From Fimenecus sp045613685 (GTDB lineage: Bacteria > Bacillota > Clostridia > Oscillospirales > Acutalibacteraceae), in assembly GCA_045613685.1 (NCBI GenBank), contig JAZLBL010000017.1, forward strand, positions 1-64,000: DNA of 64,000 nt, read 5' to 3'. The translations under genes were made by a program, and so were the position numbers. The notes beneath the pieces are model-generated. The model had not been told where the DNA came from. It saw nothing but the letters and a program-made list of their open reading frames with translations, and did not search any database. Positions 16,606 to 24,312 of the stretch are shown piece after piece. Within the stretch, counting starts at the first letter, position 1; every line of letters begins with the position of its first letter.

Positions 16606-17880
16606 ATGAACGAAACTTATTTCCATTCTGTTAGACTTGATGAAGAAAAATGTAAGGGTTGCGTTAGTTGTCTTAAACGTTGCCCTACAAAAGCCATCAG
16701 AGTTAGAAACGGAAAGGCTCATATAATTTCAGAACGTTGTGTTGACTGTGGCGAATGTATAAGAATTTGTCCGCATCACGCAAAATATGCTGAAAAATAT
16801 TCATTGAACGAAATCCTTGAATATAAATACCGAATTGCAGTGCCAGCACCATCACTTTATGGTCAGTTCAACAACCTTGAAGATACCGACTATGTTTTAA
16901 CAGGTCTTAAAAGACTCGGATTTGATGATGTTTTTGAAGTGTCAAAGGGTGCGGAGCTGGTCAGCGAAGCAACAAGAATTCTGCTTTCAATGAATAAAAC
17001 AAACAAACCTATGATTTCATCAGCGTGTCCTGCTGTTGTGCGACTTATCAGAGTGCGTTTTCCAAACCTTATTGAAAATGTTGTTGATTTGAACGCGCCT
17101 ATGGAAGAAGCGGCAAGACTTGCAAGAATCAAGGCAAAACAAGAAACAGGACTTTCTGACGAAGATATCGGTGTTTTCTTTATTACACCTTGTACTGCGA
17201 AGATTACATCAATCAAGCAACCAATCTGTAATGGCAAATCAAATATCAATGGCGTTTTAGCGATTAAAGATATTTATCCTGTTTTGGTTAGCCAGATGGA
17301 TAAAATCATCGAGCTTGAAGACTTGAAAGATTCGGGCATCATCGGTGTCAGCTGGGCGTCATCCGGTGGCGAATCCGCAGCAATTTTAAGAGAAAGACAT
17401 TTGGCTGCAGATGGTATTGAAAATGTAATCAAGGTGCTTAAAGAGTTAGAAGACGAAAAACTCAATGACCTTGAATTTATCGAGCTTAATGCTTGTTCAG
17501 GCGGTTGTGTGGGTGGACCACTCACAGTTGAAAATCCATTTGTAGCAAAGGCAAGACTTCAAAGACTTCGCAAATATATGCCTATTTCTTGTAATCACCT
17601 TGAATATGACACGATTCCAAAAGAAATGTATTGGGAAAAGCCCCTTGAAGCAACCCCTTGGAAATTGGCTGACAATGTTTTTGAAGCAATGCAGAAAATG
17701 AGCGAGATTAACGAGCTTGAAAAGACCTTGCCAGGTCTTGATTGCGGAATGTGTGGCTCACCATCTTGTAGAACCTTTGCAGAAGATGTTGTTATCGGCA
17801 AAGCAGACAGAAATGACTGTATTTTTGCAATGAAAGATAAAGAAGGCGTGGTTATTCCAAAACCATTCCGTACAGAGTAA
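16606..17880 (+). CDS. [FeFe]-hydrogenase-like Fe-S protein, probably sensory
   Basis: 424 residues from the ATG at 16606 (AAGAGTGAT upstream; the longer frame starts at a TTG overlapping the previous stop). Residues 14-60 hold two [4Fe-4S] ferredoxin motifs, CKGCVSCLKRCP and CVDCGECIRICP. The core resembles the hydrogenase H-domain: SSACPAVV, ITPCTAKI and NACSGGCVGG keep the four cysteines expected for the [4Fe-4S] part. The first Cys of the usual TSCCPxW motif, which relays protons, is Ala, and the Glu after PCTAK is missing. A C-terminal Fe-S motif CGMCGSPSCRTFAEDV follows. It is more likely a sensor than a hydrogen-producing enzyme. Confidence 0.85.
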   Translation: MNETYFHSVRLDEEKCKGCVSCLKRCPTKAIRVRNGKAHIISERCVDCGECIRICPHHAKYAEKYSLNEILEYKYRIAVPAPSLYGQFNNLEDTDYVLTGLKRLGFDDVFEVSKGAELVSEATRILLSMNKTNKPMISSACPAVVRLIRVRFPNLIENVVDLNAPMEEAARLARIKAKQETGLSDEDIGVFFITPCTAKITSIKQPICNGKSNINGVLAIKDIYPVLVSQMDKIIELEDLKDSGIIGVSWASSGGESAAILRERHLAADGIENVIKVLKELEDEKLNDLEFIELNACSGGCVGGPLTVENPFVAKARLQRLRKYMPISCNHLEYDTIPKEMYWEKPLEATPWKLADNVFEAMQKMSEINELEKTLPGLDCGMCGSPSCRTFAEDVVIGKADRNDCIFAMKDKEGVVIPKPFRTE

Positions 17881-17899
17881 CTACTGATTGCAATCTTAT

Positions 17900-18018
17900 G
17901 CATAATTCTTAACGGCTATTTTTCCGTCATAGCTCGTCCAAAATACTCGCCAATACACAAAGTATTGCCTCCGTTTTTTGACGGCTCTGGCAAAAAACTA
18001 TCTCGTTAATATTTACGC
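17900..18018. repeat. 119-bp imperfect palindromic intergenic repeat
   Basis: Two arms of about 55 bases (starting GCATAA and ending TTACGC) align as imperfect reverse complements around a short ACAAAG centre, with the best inner pairing AATACT...AGTATT and CCGTC...GACGG. The stretch fills the otherwise empty gap between the hydrogenase-like gene and the second DRTGG gene. It has no transposase and no U-tract, so it looks like a MITE-like or RNA-structured repeat and not a terminator. Confidence 0.6.
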
Positions 18019-18056
18019 ATCGATTTTATCAGCAGTTACTATTAGGAGAAAAAACA

Positions 18057-18383
18057 ATGACGATTAAAAACATAATTGAAAAATTAAATCTCAAAGTGCT
18101 CGTTGAGGGTGATATTAGCCGCGAAATCACAGGTGGATATTGTGGTGATTTACTCAGTTGGGTAATGGGTAGAGCAAGCGCAGGGGACTGTTGGTTTACA
18201 GTAATGGGTAATATCAACGCTATTGGTGTTTGTGTTCTTGCGGACTGTGCTTGCATTGTACTTTGTGAAAACTCAACTCTTGACGATAATGCAAAAGAAC
18301 GTGCAGAAATGCAGGGCGTGTGCATTCTTTCGTCAGAAGAAAATGCTTATACTCTTGCCACAAAACTCGGTGAAATCTTATGA
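18057..18383 (+). CDS. DRTGG-domain protein (second copy)
   Basis: 108 residues, a stand-alone DRTGG domain (KNIIEKLNLKVLVEGDISREITGGYCGDLLSWVMG). It keeps the ITGGY core that is degenerate in the first copy at 15822. Strong ribosome site AGGAG. Its stop overlaps the start of the PHP gene (ATGA). The same order, DRTGG-ATPase-Fe/S-DRTGG-PHP, precedes the NADH-linked hydrogenase genes in several clostridia, but those catalytic subunits are not present here. Confidence 0.82.
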   Translation: MTIKNIIEKLNLKVLVEGDISREITGGYCGDLLSWVMGRASAGDCWFTVMGNINAIGVCVLADCACIVLCENSTLDDNAKERAEMQGVCILSSEENAYTLATKLGEIL

Positions 18384-19093
18384 AGTTAAAGTATGATTTT
18401 CATCTGCATTCGTGCTTGTCCCCTTGTGGCGATAACGATATGACACCATATAACCTTGTCAATATGGCAAAACTTATGGATTATGATATTATCGCTCTAA
18501 CAGACCATAACTCCTGTCTTAATTGTCCTGCTGCAATAAAAGCAGGGGAACAGGCGGGGATTACAGTTGTGCCCGGAATGGAACTTTGCACAGCAGAAGA
18601 AATTCATACAGTTTGTCTTTTTCCAACTCTCGAAAAAGCGTTGGAATTTTCAAAATATGTTAAAACCACAATGCCACCCATCAAAAATGATGAGAGCATT
18701 TTCGGTAATCAATATATAATGGACGAAACCGACCAGATTTTAGGCAGTGAAGAAATACTTTTAACAACAGCGTCGGGAATAAGCATTGACGATGTTGTGA
18801 GCGAAGTCGCAAGGTTTGATGGTGCAGTTTTCCCTGCTCACCTTGACCGTTCATCATATTCGGTGCTTTCAGTTTTGGGGTTTATGTACCCCGAAATGAA
18901 TTTCACTTGTGCAGAATTTACGCATAAAGCGTATATCCCACAATATGAAGAAAAGCACGAGTTGTTAAAAGGGATGAAACATCTTCGCAATTCTGATGCC
19001 CATTATCTTGAAAATATGGTAGAGGCAAGTTGCGAAATAGATATTCCTGAATGCACAGCACAAGCAGTGGTGGATTATATATTAGGCAAATAA
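18380..19093 (+). CDS. PHP-domain metal-dependent phosphoesterase
   Basis: 237 residues. The PHP metal-binding motifs are present: YDFHLHSCLSPCGD at the N-terminus, LTDHNS, the Glu in GMELCTAEEIH, and FPAHLDR and NSDAHY later. Members hydrolyse phosphate esters, including nucleotide 3',5'-bisphosphates; the exact substrate here is unknown. It is the last gene of the DRTGG cluster and is followed by a strong bidirectional terminator, so the cluster ends without HydA, HydB or HydC. Confidence 0.9.
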   Translation: MKLKYDFHLHSCLSPCGDNDMTPYNLVNMAKLMDYDIIALTDHNSCLNCPAAIKAGEQAGITVVPGMELCTAEEIHTVCLFPTLEKALEFSKYVKTTMPPIKNDESIFGNQYIMDETDQILGSEEILLTTASGISIDDVVSEVARFDGAVFPAHLDRSSYSVLSVLGFMYPEMNFTCAEFTHKAYIPQYEEKHELLKGMKHLRNSDAHYLENMVEASCEIDIPECTAQAVVDYILGK

Positions 19094-19127
19094 AAATTAA
19101 GGGACACGATTGTGTCCCTTAATTTTT
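19092..19127. terminator. Bidirectional terminator between PHP and PPTase genes
   Basis: 16-bp perfect stem AAAAATTAAGGGACAC / GTGTCCCTTAATTTTT around GATT, with A/T tails both ways; it overlaps both stop codons. Confidence 0.93.
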
Positions 19128-19635
19128 ATATTCTCTCACATATTGTGAGCATATATTCATTAACTTTTTCGGTCTGAAATTCGTGGTTTTCTATGCTTAA
19201 AACGTCAATTCCTTTTTGAATTTCAATAACCCCGTTGCTGTCAATTTTGGTGTATGCTTCTTTTTTTGTCCAGATTTCATAAAAACTGTCAGCGGTTGGG
19301 TTTTCTTCAAAAAACTCTTTTTCTTTTCCGTGGAAATATCGATTTGCAATTTTTTCAAAATTTCTGGTGTCGTCAATTCTTTCAATGTCGATTCCAACAG
19401 GGTTTTCACTTTTGCAAACTGCAACCATATCCCCACTGTGAGAAATGCTCACAAAACAGTTGTCTGCAAAGGGTTTGTTTTGCTCATAACGAAGTCCCAT
19501 AACTCCCATATTTAAAAGCTCGGTTGCTGCTGCAATGCTCTCTTGCTTTTTGCAATGGTCTTGCACATTCTGTGGGAGCAAAGCTTTGTCATATTCAGTT
19601 TTTTCTGTTAATTTGAAGAAATAAACCGATGTCAT
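19126..19635 (-). CDS. 4'-phosphopantetheinyl transferase (Sfp-like)
   Basis: 169 residues, shorter than Sfp (about 224) but with the family motifs: FVSISHSGDMVAV, PVGIDIERI (Mg-binding Asp/Glu) and WTKKEAYTK. It transfers phosphopantetheine from CoA to a Ser of an acyl- or peptidyl-carrier protein. No fatty-acid, polyketide or NRPS genes are adjacent. The condensation-fold acyltransferase at 10091 is the only possible biosynthetic partner in the window, and it lacks a carrier domain. Confidence 0.88.
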   Translation of the reverse strand: MTSVYFFKLTEKTEYDKALLPQNVQDHCKKQESIAAATELLNMGVMGLRYEQNKPFADNCFVSISHSGDMVAVCKSENPVGIDIERIDDTRNFEKIANRYFHGKEKEFFEENPTADSFYEIWTKKEAYTKIDSNGVIEIQKGIDVLSIENHEFQTEKVNEYMLTICERI

Positions 19636-19668
19636 AAAATCACCGAGTTTATTTTATCATAAAGAAAA

Positions 19669-20331
19669 TTAAATATCTACACTTTTGCCCAAATAATCCG
19701 ATGGGGATACAAGATTGCCGTCTTTCAACATTTCAAGGTGCAAATGTATTCCGTCGTCTTTTTCGATTGGAATTTCACCCAAAACACCGATTTTCTCATT
19801 TGCCTTGACAGTTGCACCGGCTTTTAATGTGCTATCTTTTTGAAGTCCGCGATATTCTGCAATAATTCCGTTGTTGTGGTTGATTGTCACAACTGTGCCC
19901 CAACGAGCATCATCACGCACTTCGGTAACTTCGCCATCACAAATAGCCTTAATTGGGTCACCGAGAGTTCCGTTTATATCAACACCATTATGAGTGCGCC
20001 AATCGTCAGTAGTCTTGTTTTTAGTAAGTTCGCCTTTTGAGTATTCTTTGCTCACTTTGTCGCCCAAAGGGAATGCATAATAGACTGATTTCGGTGCTTC
20101 TTCGGTTGTTGTGGTTATATATCTGTCATCTTGCACATTGGTGACGGGTGTATTAACCTGAATTTCTCGCTCAGTTGAGGTTTCTGTGGTGGTAGAAGTC
20201 TTAGACGGGTCTTCTGTGGGCACATTGTCTTTATTAGAAAGCCAGAATGAGAAAAGTGTTGCGCCACAAAGTGCCACGGCACAGGTTGAATAGATTGCTT
20301 TTTTAATTTTTTCTTCGTTAAACTTTTTCAA
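19669..20331 (-). CDS. SpoIIQ-like M23 (LytM) membrane-anchored protein
   Basis: 220 residues, starting at a TTG with GAGGTG 8 bases upstream. A basic N-terminus is followed by one membrane helix (about 12-30), a Thr/Glu-rich linker (TSTTTETSTERE, TTTTEEAP) and a C-terminal LytM domain. The metal site looks complete: HNGVDI gives HxxxD and HLHLEM gives HxH. B. subtilis SpoIIQ lacks a full site, while clostridial SpoIIQ proteins often retain it. A forespore role as the partner of SpoIIIAH during engulfment is likely, and a sigma-F-like promoter sits upstream. A vegetative endopeptidase is the alternative. Confidence 0.75.
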   Translation of the reverse strand: MKKFNEEKIKKAIYSTCAVALCGATLFSFWLSNKDNVPTEDPSKTSTTTETSTEREIQVNTPVTNVQDDRYITTTTEEAPKSVYYAFPLGDKVSKEYSKGELTKNKTTDDWRTHNGVDINGTLGDPIKAICDGEVTEVRDDARWGTVVTINHNNGIIAEYRGLQKDSTLKAGATVKANEKIGVLGEIPIEKDDGIHLHLEMLKDGNLVSPSDYLGKSVDI

Positions 20332-20341
20332 TTAAAACACC

Positions 20342-20362
20342 TCTGTCAATATTTTTGACAGA
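20342..20362. promoter_or_regulatory. Perfect palindrome at the SpoIIQ-like start region
   Basis: TCTGTCAA-TATTT-TTGACAGA, an 8-bp perfect dyad with a 5-base centre. Its left arm touches the ribosome site of the minus-strand gene, and it overlaps the candidate sporulation -10. It could be an operator or a hairpin that hides the ribosome site. Confidence 0.5.
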
Positions 20363-20378
20363 AATGTAATATTTATAC
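20351..20378 (-). promoter_or_regulatory. Candidate sigma-F/G-type promoter of the SpoIIQ-like gene
   Basis: On the minus strand GTATA is followed after 14 bases by GTCAAAAAT. This resembles the sigma-F pattern (GYWTA, then G-rich-AnAnT), except for T at the second -10 position. It fits forespore expression of spoIIQ. Confidence 0.4.
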
Positions 20379-20381
20379 AAG

Positions 20382-20490
20382 AAAAAACGGACGGTTGCGG
20401 AGCCGTCCGTTTTCCGAGTATAAATACTCTGAGGGGTTGTTTGAGGATGGGGTATGCACACCAAGGTTTCCCTCGGTGCATCTTTATAAT
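20382..20490 (-). ncRNA. Candidate small structured RNA
   Basis: In the 335-base gap between the divergent SpoIIQ-like and lexA genes, three hairpins lie in a row on the minus strand: a bulged stem at 20454-20481 (ATGCAC...GTGCAT), GAGTAT/ATACTC at 20416-20429, and an 11-bp terminator stem at 20384-20413 followed by TTCTT. The 5' end is a guess near 20490, after a weak TATTAT/TATAAA. No open frame of useful size is present. The family was not recognised; it might also be the leader of a longer transcript. Confidence 0.4.
20384..20413 (-). terminator. Intrinsic terminator inside the lexA-spoIIQ gap
   Basis: AAAACGGACGG / CCGTCCGTTTT with an 8-base loop, followed on the minus strand by TTCTT. 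Because the flanking genes diverge, it does not end either of them, which is why a small RNA is proposed. Confidence 0.7.
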
Positions 20491-20573
20491 AACTTAAAAT
20501 TATGAAAAACCGTGAATATTCTTTTAATATTCAGAAAAAGAAATATGAACAAAAAATTTTTTTGAAAATTTAT

Positions 20574-20587
20574 CGAACAAATGTTTA
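20574..20587 (+). promoter_or_regulatory. LexA (SOS) box of lexA
   Basis: CGAACAAATGTTTA matches the Gram-positive LexA/DinR consensus CGAACATATGTTCG at 11 of 14 positions. It overlaps the -35 of the lexA promoter, the expected position for autorepression. Confidence 0.8.
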
Positions 20588-20612
20588 CTTTTTAAAAAAT
20601 ATGTGTTAGAAT
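20584..20612 (+). promoter_or_regulatory. lexA promoter
   Basis: TTTACT, 17-base spacer, TAGAAT, about 55 bases before the ATG at 20667. Confidence 0.75.
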
Positions 20613-20666
20613 ATAGAAAATAATTGTAAAAATTTATTTTGAATTTAAAAAATGAGGAGAATTTTT

Positions 20667-21257
20667 ATGCGCCCCATTAATGATACACAACAAAAAATTT
20701 ATGAGTTCCTTTGTGAGCGCTCACAGTGTGGTGTTCCACCATCAGTTCGTGAAATCGGTTCTGCAGTTGGTCTTCGTTCAACATCTTCAGTTCAGGCAAA
20801 TCTTGATGCACTTGAAGAAGCAGGCTATATTGAGCGCGACCCACTTTTAAAACGTTCAATCAGAGTTCTCGGTCAAGCAGAAAATATAACAAGTGTTCCA
20901 CTTTTGGGCACAGTTACAGCTGGTATGCCCATTCTCGCCGTTGAACAGATTGAAGGTTATATTCCTTATAACGGCAGAACTTCTCGTGATAAATCACTTT
21001 TCGCTTTAAAAGTTCGTGGTGAGAGTATGCTCTGGGCAGGTATTCTTGACGGCGACGTTGTAATTTGCGAAAAAACACCATATGCTACAAATGGTGAAAT
21101 CGTTGTTGCAATGATTGAAGACGAAGCAACAGTTAAAAGATTCTATAAAGAAAATGGTCATTTCAGACTTCAACCTGAAAATGATGCCTATGAGCCAATA
21201 ATCACAAACGAAGTGATTATTCTCGGCAAGGTTGTTGCGCTTTATCGTTATTATTAA
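20667..21257 (+). CDS. lexA: LexA repressor
   Basis: 196 residues from the ATG at 20667, which has GAGGAGAA 5 bases upstream; an in-frame ATG at 20652 lies before that site and is less likely. It has an N-terminal winged HTH (SVREIGSAVGLRSTSSVQANLDALEEAGYI) and a C-terminal S24 autoprotease. The cleavage site is Ala85-Gly86 in TVTAGMP, and the Ser/Lys dyad is Ser120 (GESM) and Lys157 (ATVKRF). It represses SOS genes and cleaves itself when RecA is active. The SOS box at its own promoter indicates negative feedback. Confidence 0.97.
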   Translation: MRPINDTQQKIYEFLCERSQCGVPPSVREIGSAVGLRSTSSVQANLDALEEAGYIERDPLLKRSIRVLGQAENITSVPLLGTVTAGMPILAVEQIEGYIPYNGRTSRDKSLFALKVRGESMLWAGILDGDVVICEKTPYATNGEIVVAMIEDEATVKRFYKENGHFRLQPENDAYEPIITNEVIILGKVVALYRYY

Positions 21258-21270
21258 GAAAAAGCAAATT

Positions 21271-21300
21271 AAAAGACGGTTCAAATGAACCGTCTTTTTT
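21271..21300. terminator. Terminator between convergent lexA and yfbR-like genes
   Basis: AAAGACGGTTCA / TGAACCGTCTTT stem with a TTTTTT tail on plus and A/T-rich tail on minus. Confidence 0.9.
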
Positions 21301-21887
21301 CATTTCTTCATCTGGTCGAGAGTTTTATGGAATGATGGTAAAAATTCTTTTTCAAAAATTTTCACTTCTTCCAACTCATTCTTTTGAATTGCTTTAAGAA
21401 GTTTTTCTTCTGCTTCAATAAATTCGCTGTTGCCTGCTTTTCTCTCGTCAACACATTTTAAATAGCCGCTGATTTTGTCGGCTGCTTTAACTAGTTTCCA
21501 CAATTCTTTGTCTTCGTTTTTCTTCTTGAAAAGTGGCTCATAGCTTGGCAACAATTCAGGTGGCAACATAGAGAGAAGTTGCTTTGATGCATTCTTTTCA
21601 ACTGCTTTATATGCTTCTTTTGTTTCTTGGCTATAATATTTAACAGGTGTTGGCAAGTCGCCTGTGATAATCTCAGGTACATCGTGATAAAGCCCCAAAA
21701 GTGCCGCTCTTTCACAGTTGTGATTTTTCCCTAAATACTCATTGCCGATAACTGCAAGAGCATAACAAAGTTGAGAAACTTCTGCAGAATGCTCACTCAA
21801 AGTTTCATATCTTGTGTTTCGCATCAACGCCCAACGATTTATGTATTTGGTGCGAGATGTGAAAGCAAAAAAGTCATTCTTACCCAT
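21300..21887 (-). CDS. YfbR-like HD-domain 5'-deoxynucleotidase
   Basis: 195 residues. HD superfamily with the YfbR pattern: RWALMRNTRYETLSEHSAEV (first His), ALLGLYHDVPEIITGDLPTP (His-Asp), and a C-terminal KAADKISGYLKC (final Asp). E. coli YfbR removes the phosphate from dAMP, dCMP and other dNMPs. It begins one base after the dCMP deaminase stop, so both act on dNMPs, and the two may tune the pool that feeds dTMP synthesis. Last gene of a five-gene minus operon. Confidence 0.85.
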   Translation of the reverse strand: MGKNDFFAFTSRTKYINRWALMRNTRYETLSEHSAEVSQLCYALAVIGNEYLGKNHNCERAALLGLYHDVPEIITGDLPTPVKYYSQETKEAYKAVEKNASKQLLSMLPPELLPSYEPLFKKKNEDKELWKLVKAADKISGYLKCVDERKAGNSEFIEAEEKLLKAIQKNELEEVKIFEKEFLPSFHKTLDQMKK

Positions 21888-21888
21888 T

Positions 21889-22386
21889 TTAGATGTCCTC
21901 TTCTCTGAAGCTTACTTTGAGTTCATCACGGTTGAGTTTAACTTTTGTGTATTTAACACCCGCAGCGTCAAACATTCTGCGAGATTCACGATTGTTAAGA
22001 CTATCTTTATATTTATCTGAAAGGAACATAACTTCACGGATACCGCTCTGAATAATTGCCTTTGCACATTCGTTGCAAGGGAAGAGAGCAACATAGATTT
22101 TGCATCCCTTTAAGTTTCTGCCACCATTATTGAGAATTGCATTGAGCTCTGCATGGCAAACATAAGGATATTTTGTATCAAATTCGTCGCCAGTTCTGTC
22201 CCAAGGGAATTCGTCATCATCACACCCGTGTGGGAATCCATTGTAACCAACTGACATAATCTTGTTGTTGTCGTCAACAATGCAAGCACCAACCTGTGTG
22301 CTTGGGTCTTTACTTCTTCTTGCAGAAAGAAGTGCAATTCCCATAAAATATTCGTCCCATGAAATATAATCTTCTCTTTTTGCCAT
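21889..22386 (-). CDS. dCMP deaminase (ComEB-like)
   Basis: 165 residues from the ATG at 22386, with AAAGGTGA upstream inside the 3' end of rarA; a GTG three codons upstream overlaps the rarA stop. Zinc deaminase motifs are CHAELNAIL (His-Ala-Glu) and PCNECAKAI (two Cys). It converts dCMP to dUMP for thymidylate synthesis. The long loop between YNGFPHG and CHAE (DDDEFPWDRTGDEFDTKYPYV) is typical of dCMP deaminases. Confidence 0.93.
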   Translation of the reverse strand: MAKREDYISWDEYFMGIALLSARRSKDPSTQVGACIVDDNNKIMSVGYNGFPHGCDDDEFPWDRTGDEFDTKYPYVCHAELNAILNNGGRNLKGCKIYVALFPCNECAKAIIQSGIREVMFLSDKYKDSLNNRESRRMFDAAGVKYTKVKLNRDELKVSFREEDI

Positions 22387-22387
22387 G

Positions 22388-23653
22388 TTATTCACCTTTA
22401 ATCCTTTTCCAATATTCTTTTGCTAATTGTTCGGTTTTGTTGTCGCCGAATTCATAATATTTTTTGTTTTTTAAATTGTCGGGGAGATATTGCTGTTTAA
22501 CCCAACGATTAGGGTAAGCGTGGGGATAGAGATAATTCTGTCCCTTTTCTTCTGCATCTTCGCCGTCAAAATGTTTGTTCTGTAACTGACGTGGTATTTT
22601 GCCGTAATTGCCTTTTTTCACATCATCAAGAGCTGCAAAAATACCATCGTGTGCAGTATTTGATTTAGGACTTGTTGCCACAAGTACAACTGCATCTGCT
22701 AACGGAATTGCTGCTTCGGGCATTCCAACTTGCATTGCGATATCACAAGCAGACTTTACTATTGGAATAATCTGTGGATAAGCAAGTCCCACATCTTCAC
22801 TAGCACAGATAAGAAGTCTGCGGATAGCTGAAATCATATCTCCTGCTTCTAAAAGTCGTGCGAGATAATGAAGTGCTGCGTCGGGGTCAGAGCCACGCAT
22901 ACTCTTTTGATAAGCCGAAAGAATGTCATAATGCTCATCGCCGTTTCTGTCATAACGGAAGGTGTTTTTCTGTGTCAGACTACCTGTGTTTTCAAGTGTA
23001 ATTTTTCTCTTGCCATCAACAATCGGAGCAGAGAGTACACAAAGTTCAACAAAGTTAAGTGATTTTCTCACATCACCACCACAAGCGGTTGCAATGTGCT
23101 CACAAACGCCATCTTCAATATCAAAAGGAATATCCATTTCACTTTGAAGAAACTCAAACCCACGTTTGATATTCGGCACAATATCTTCTGCTGTCACTGA
23201 TTTGAATTCGAAAACAGTGCAACGAGAAAGTACCGCCGAATAAATATAAAAATATGGGTTTTCAGTAGTTGATGCGATAAGTGTGATTTTTCCACTCTCT
23301 ATGTATTCAAGCAAAGACTGTTGTTGCTTTTTGTTGAAATACTGAATCTCATCAAGATAGAGTAAAATGCCATTAGGTGCTGCAAAAGTATCAAGCTCAC
23401 TGACAATGGCTTTGATATCTGCCGTGCTTGCATTTGTACCATTGATATGGTGCAGTTTTCTGTTTGTGTTTTTTGCAATAATTCTCGCAAGGGTTGTCTT
23501 GCCTGTGCCAGACGGACCATAGAAAATAAGGTTTGGCAAATAACCCGATTCAACAATGTTGCGAAGGGGCATATTTTCACCTAAAAGGTGTTTTTGACCA
23601 ACCATATCGTCAATAGACTGTGGTCGCAATCTATCTGCTAAAGGTGTGGACAT
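22388..23653 (-). CDS. rarA: Replication-associated recombination protein A
   Basis: 421 residues, AAA+ ATPase of the RarA/MgsA/WRNIP1 family, related to clamp loaders and working at stalled forks. Walker A GPSGTGKTTLARI, Walker B YLDEIQYFNKKQQ, sensor ASTTENPYF, and the C-terminal tetramerisation region ending with the conserved YPHAYPNRWVKQQYLP. Ribosome site AAGGGGGAT. It lies 14 bases after the HAD phosphatase gene. Confidence 0.95.
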   Translation of the reverse strand: MSTPLADRLRPQSIDDMVGQKHLLGENMPLRNIVESGYLPNLIFYGPSGTGKTTLARIIAKNTNRKLHHINGTNASTADIKAIVSELDTFAAPNGILLYLDEIQYFNKKQQQSLLEYIESGKITLIASTTENPYFYIYSAVLSRCTVFEFKSVTAEDIVPNIKRGFEFLQSEMDIPFDIEDGVCEHIATACGGDVRKSLNFVELCVLSAPIVDGKRKITLENTGSLTQKNTFRYDRNGDEHYDILSAYQKSMRGSDPDAALHYLARLLEAGDMISAIRRLLICASEDVGLAYPQIIPIVKSACDIAMQVGMPEAAIPLADAVVLVATSPKSNTAHDGIFAALDDVKKGNYGKIPRQLQNKHFDGEDAEEKGQNYLYPHAYPNRWVKQQYLPDNLKNKKYYEFGDNKTEQLAKEYWKRIKGE

Positions 23654-23667
23654 AATATCCCCCTTTC

Positions 23668-24312
23668 TTAAAGAATGTCTAAAATATCCATAGCTTTTTC
23701 AACTATGTATTCAGCTTTATATTTTACGAAATCTTCTTGTGTGCCAAAACCATAAAGCACAGCACAACAAGGAAGGTTCACTGCGTGAGCACCTTCAATA
23801 TCGAAACGGGTATCACCAACCATAAGAGTATTTGTGATGTCGCCACCGAGTTGCTTCATAGCGTTTTCGCAAACCATCGCTTTGCTTTCTGTTGTGTTGT
23901 CAAAGGTTGTGCCACCAAGAAAATCAAAAAACTTTTTAATATCGAGATTTTCGCAGATACTATCTACAAAATGCAAAGGCTTTGAAGATGCAGTTGCTAA
24001 TTTATAACCGCGATTTTTAAGTTCTTCTAAAAGCTCATAAACACCGTCATAAAGTTTGCTTTCAAGATATCCCTTGACTCTATAACGTTCACGATATTTT
24101 TCGGTCATTTCAACTGCATGCTCAGGGGTGAACCCGCATATCTCAGTAAAACTATAATGAAGTGGTGGACCAATGAATTGTTTCAATAAATCTTCTGACG
24201 GAGTGCCGTGACCATAAGATTCAAAAGCATAAGTAAGACTTTTGAAAATGCCCTCTGATGAGTCGGTAAGAGTGCCGTCAAAATCGAATAAAATATATTT
24301 ATAATTACTCAT
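23668..24312 (-). CDS. HAD-family phosphatase (phosphoglycolate phosphatase-like)
   Basis: 214 residues. HAD motif I FDFDGTLTDS, motif II ATASSKP, motif III Lys (ESKAMV), motif IV VGDTRFDIEGA. The helical cap after motif I fits subfamily IA, like Gph or PpaX. It probably dephosphorylates a small phosphorylated sugar, nucleotide or glycolate; the substrate is unknown. Its start overlaps the aldose epimerase gene by 8 bases. Confidence 0.88.
   Translation of the reverse strand: MSNYKYILFDFDGTLTDSSEGIFKSLTYAFESYGHGTPSEDLLKQFIGPPLHYSFTEICGFTPEHAVEMTEKYRERYRVKGYLESKLYDGVYELLEELKNRGYKLATASSKPLHFVDSICENLDIKKFFDFLGGTTFDNTTESKAMVCENAMKQLGGDITNTLMVGDTRFDIEGAHAVNLPCCAVLYGFGTQEDFVKYKAEYIVEKAMDILDIL

Noticed and set aside
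16606..17880. Catalytic [FeFe]-hydrogenase HydA
   Set aside because: The proton-relay Cys and a key Glu are missing and no partner subunits are adjacent, so a sensory role is more likely.
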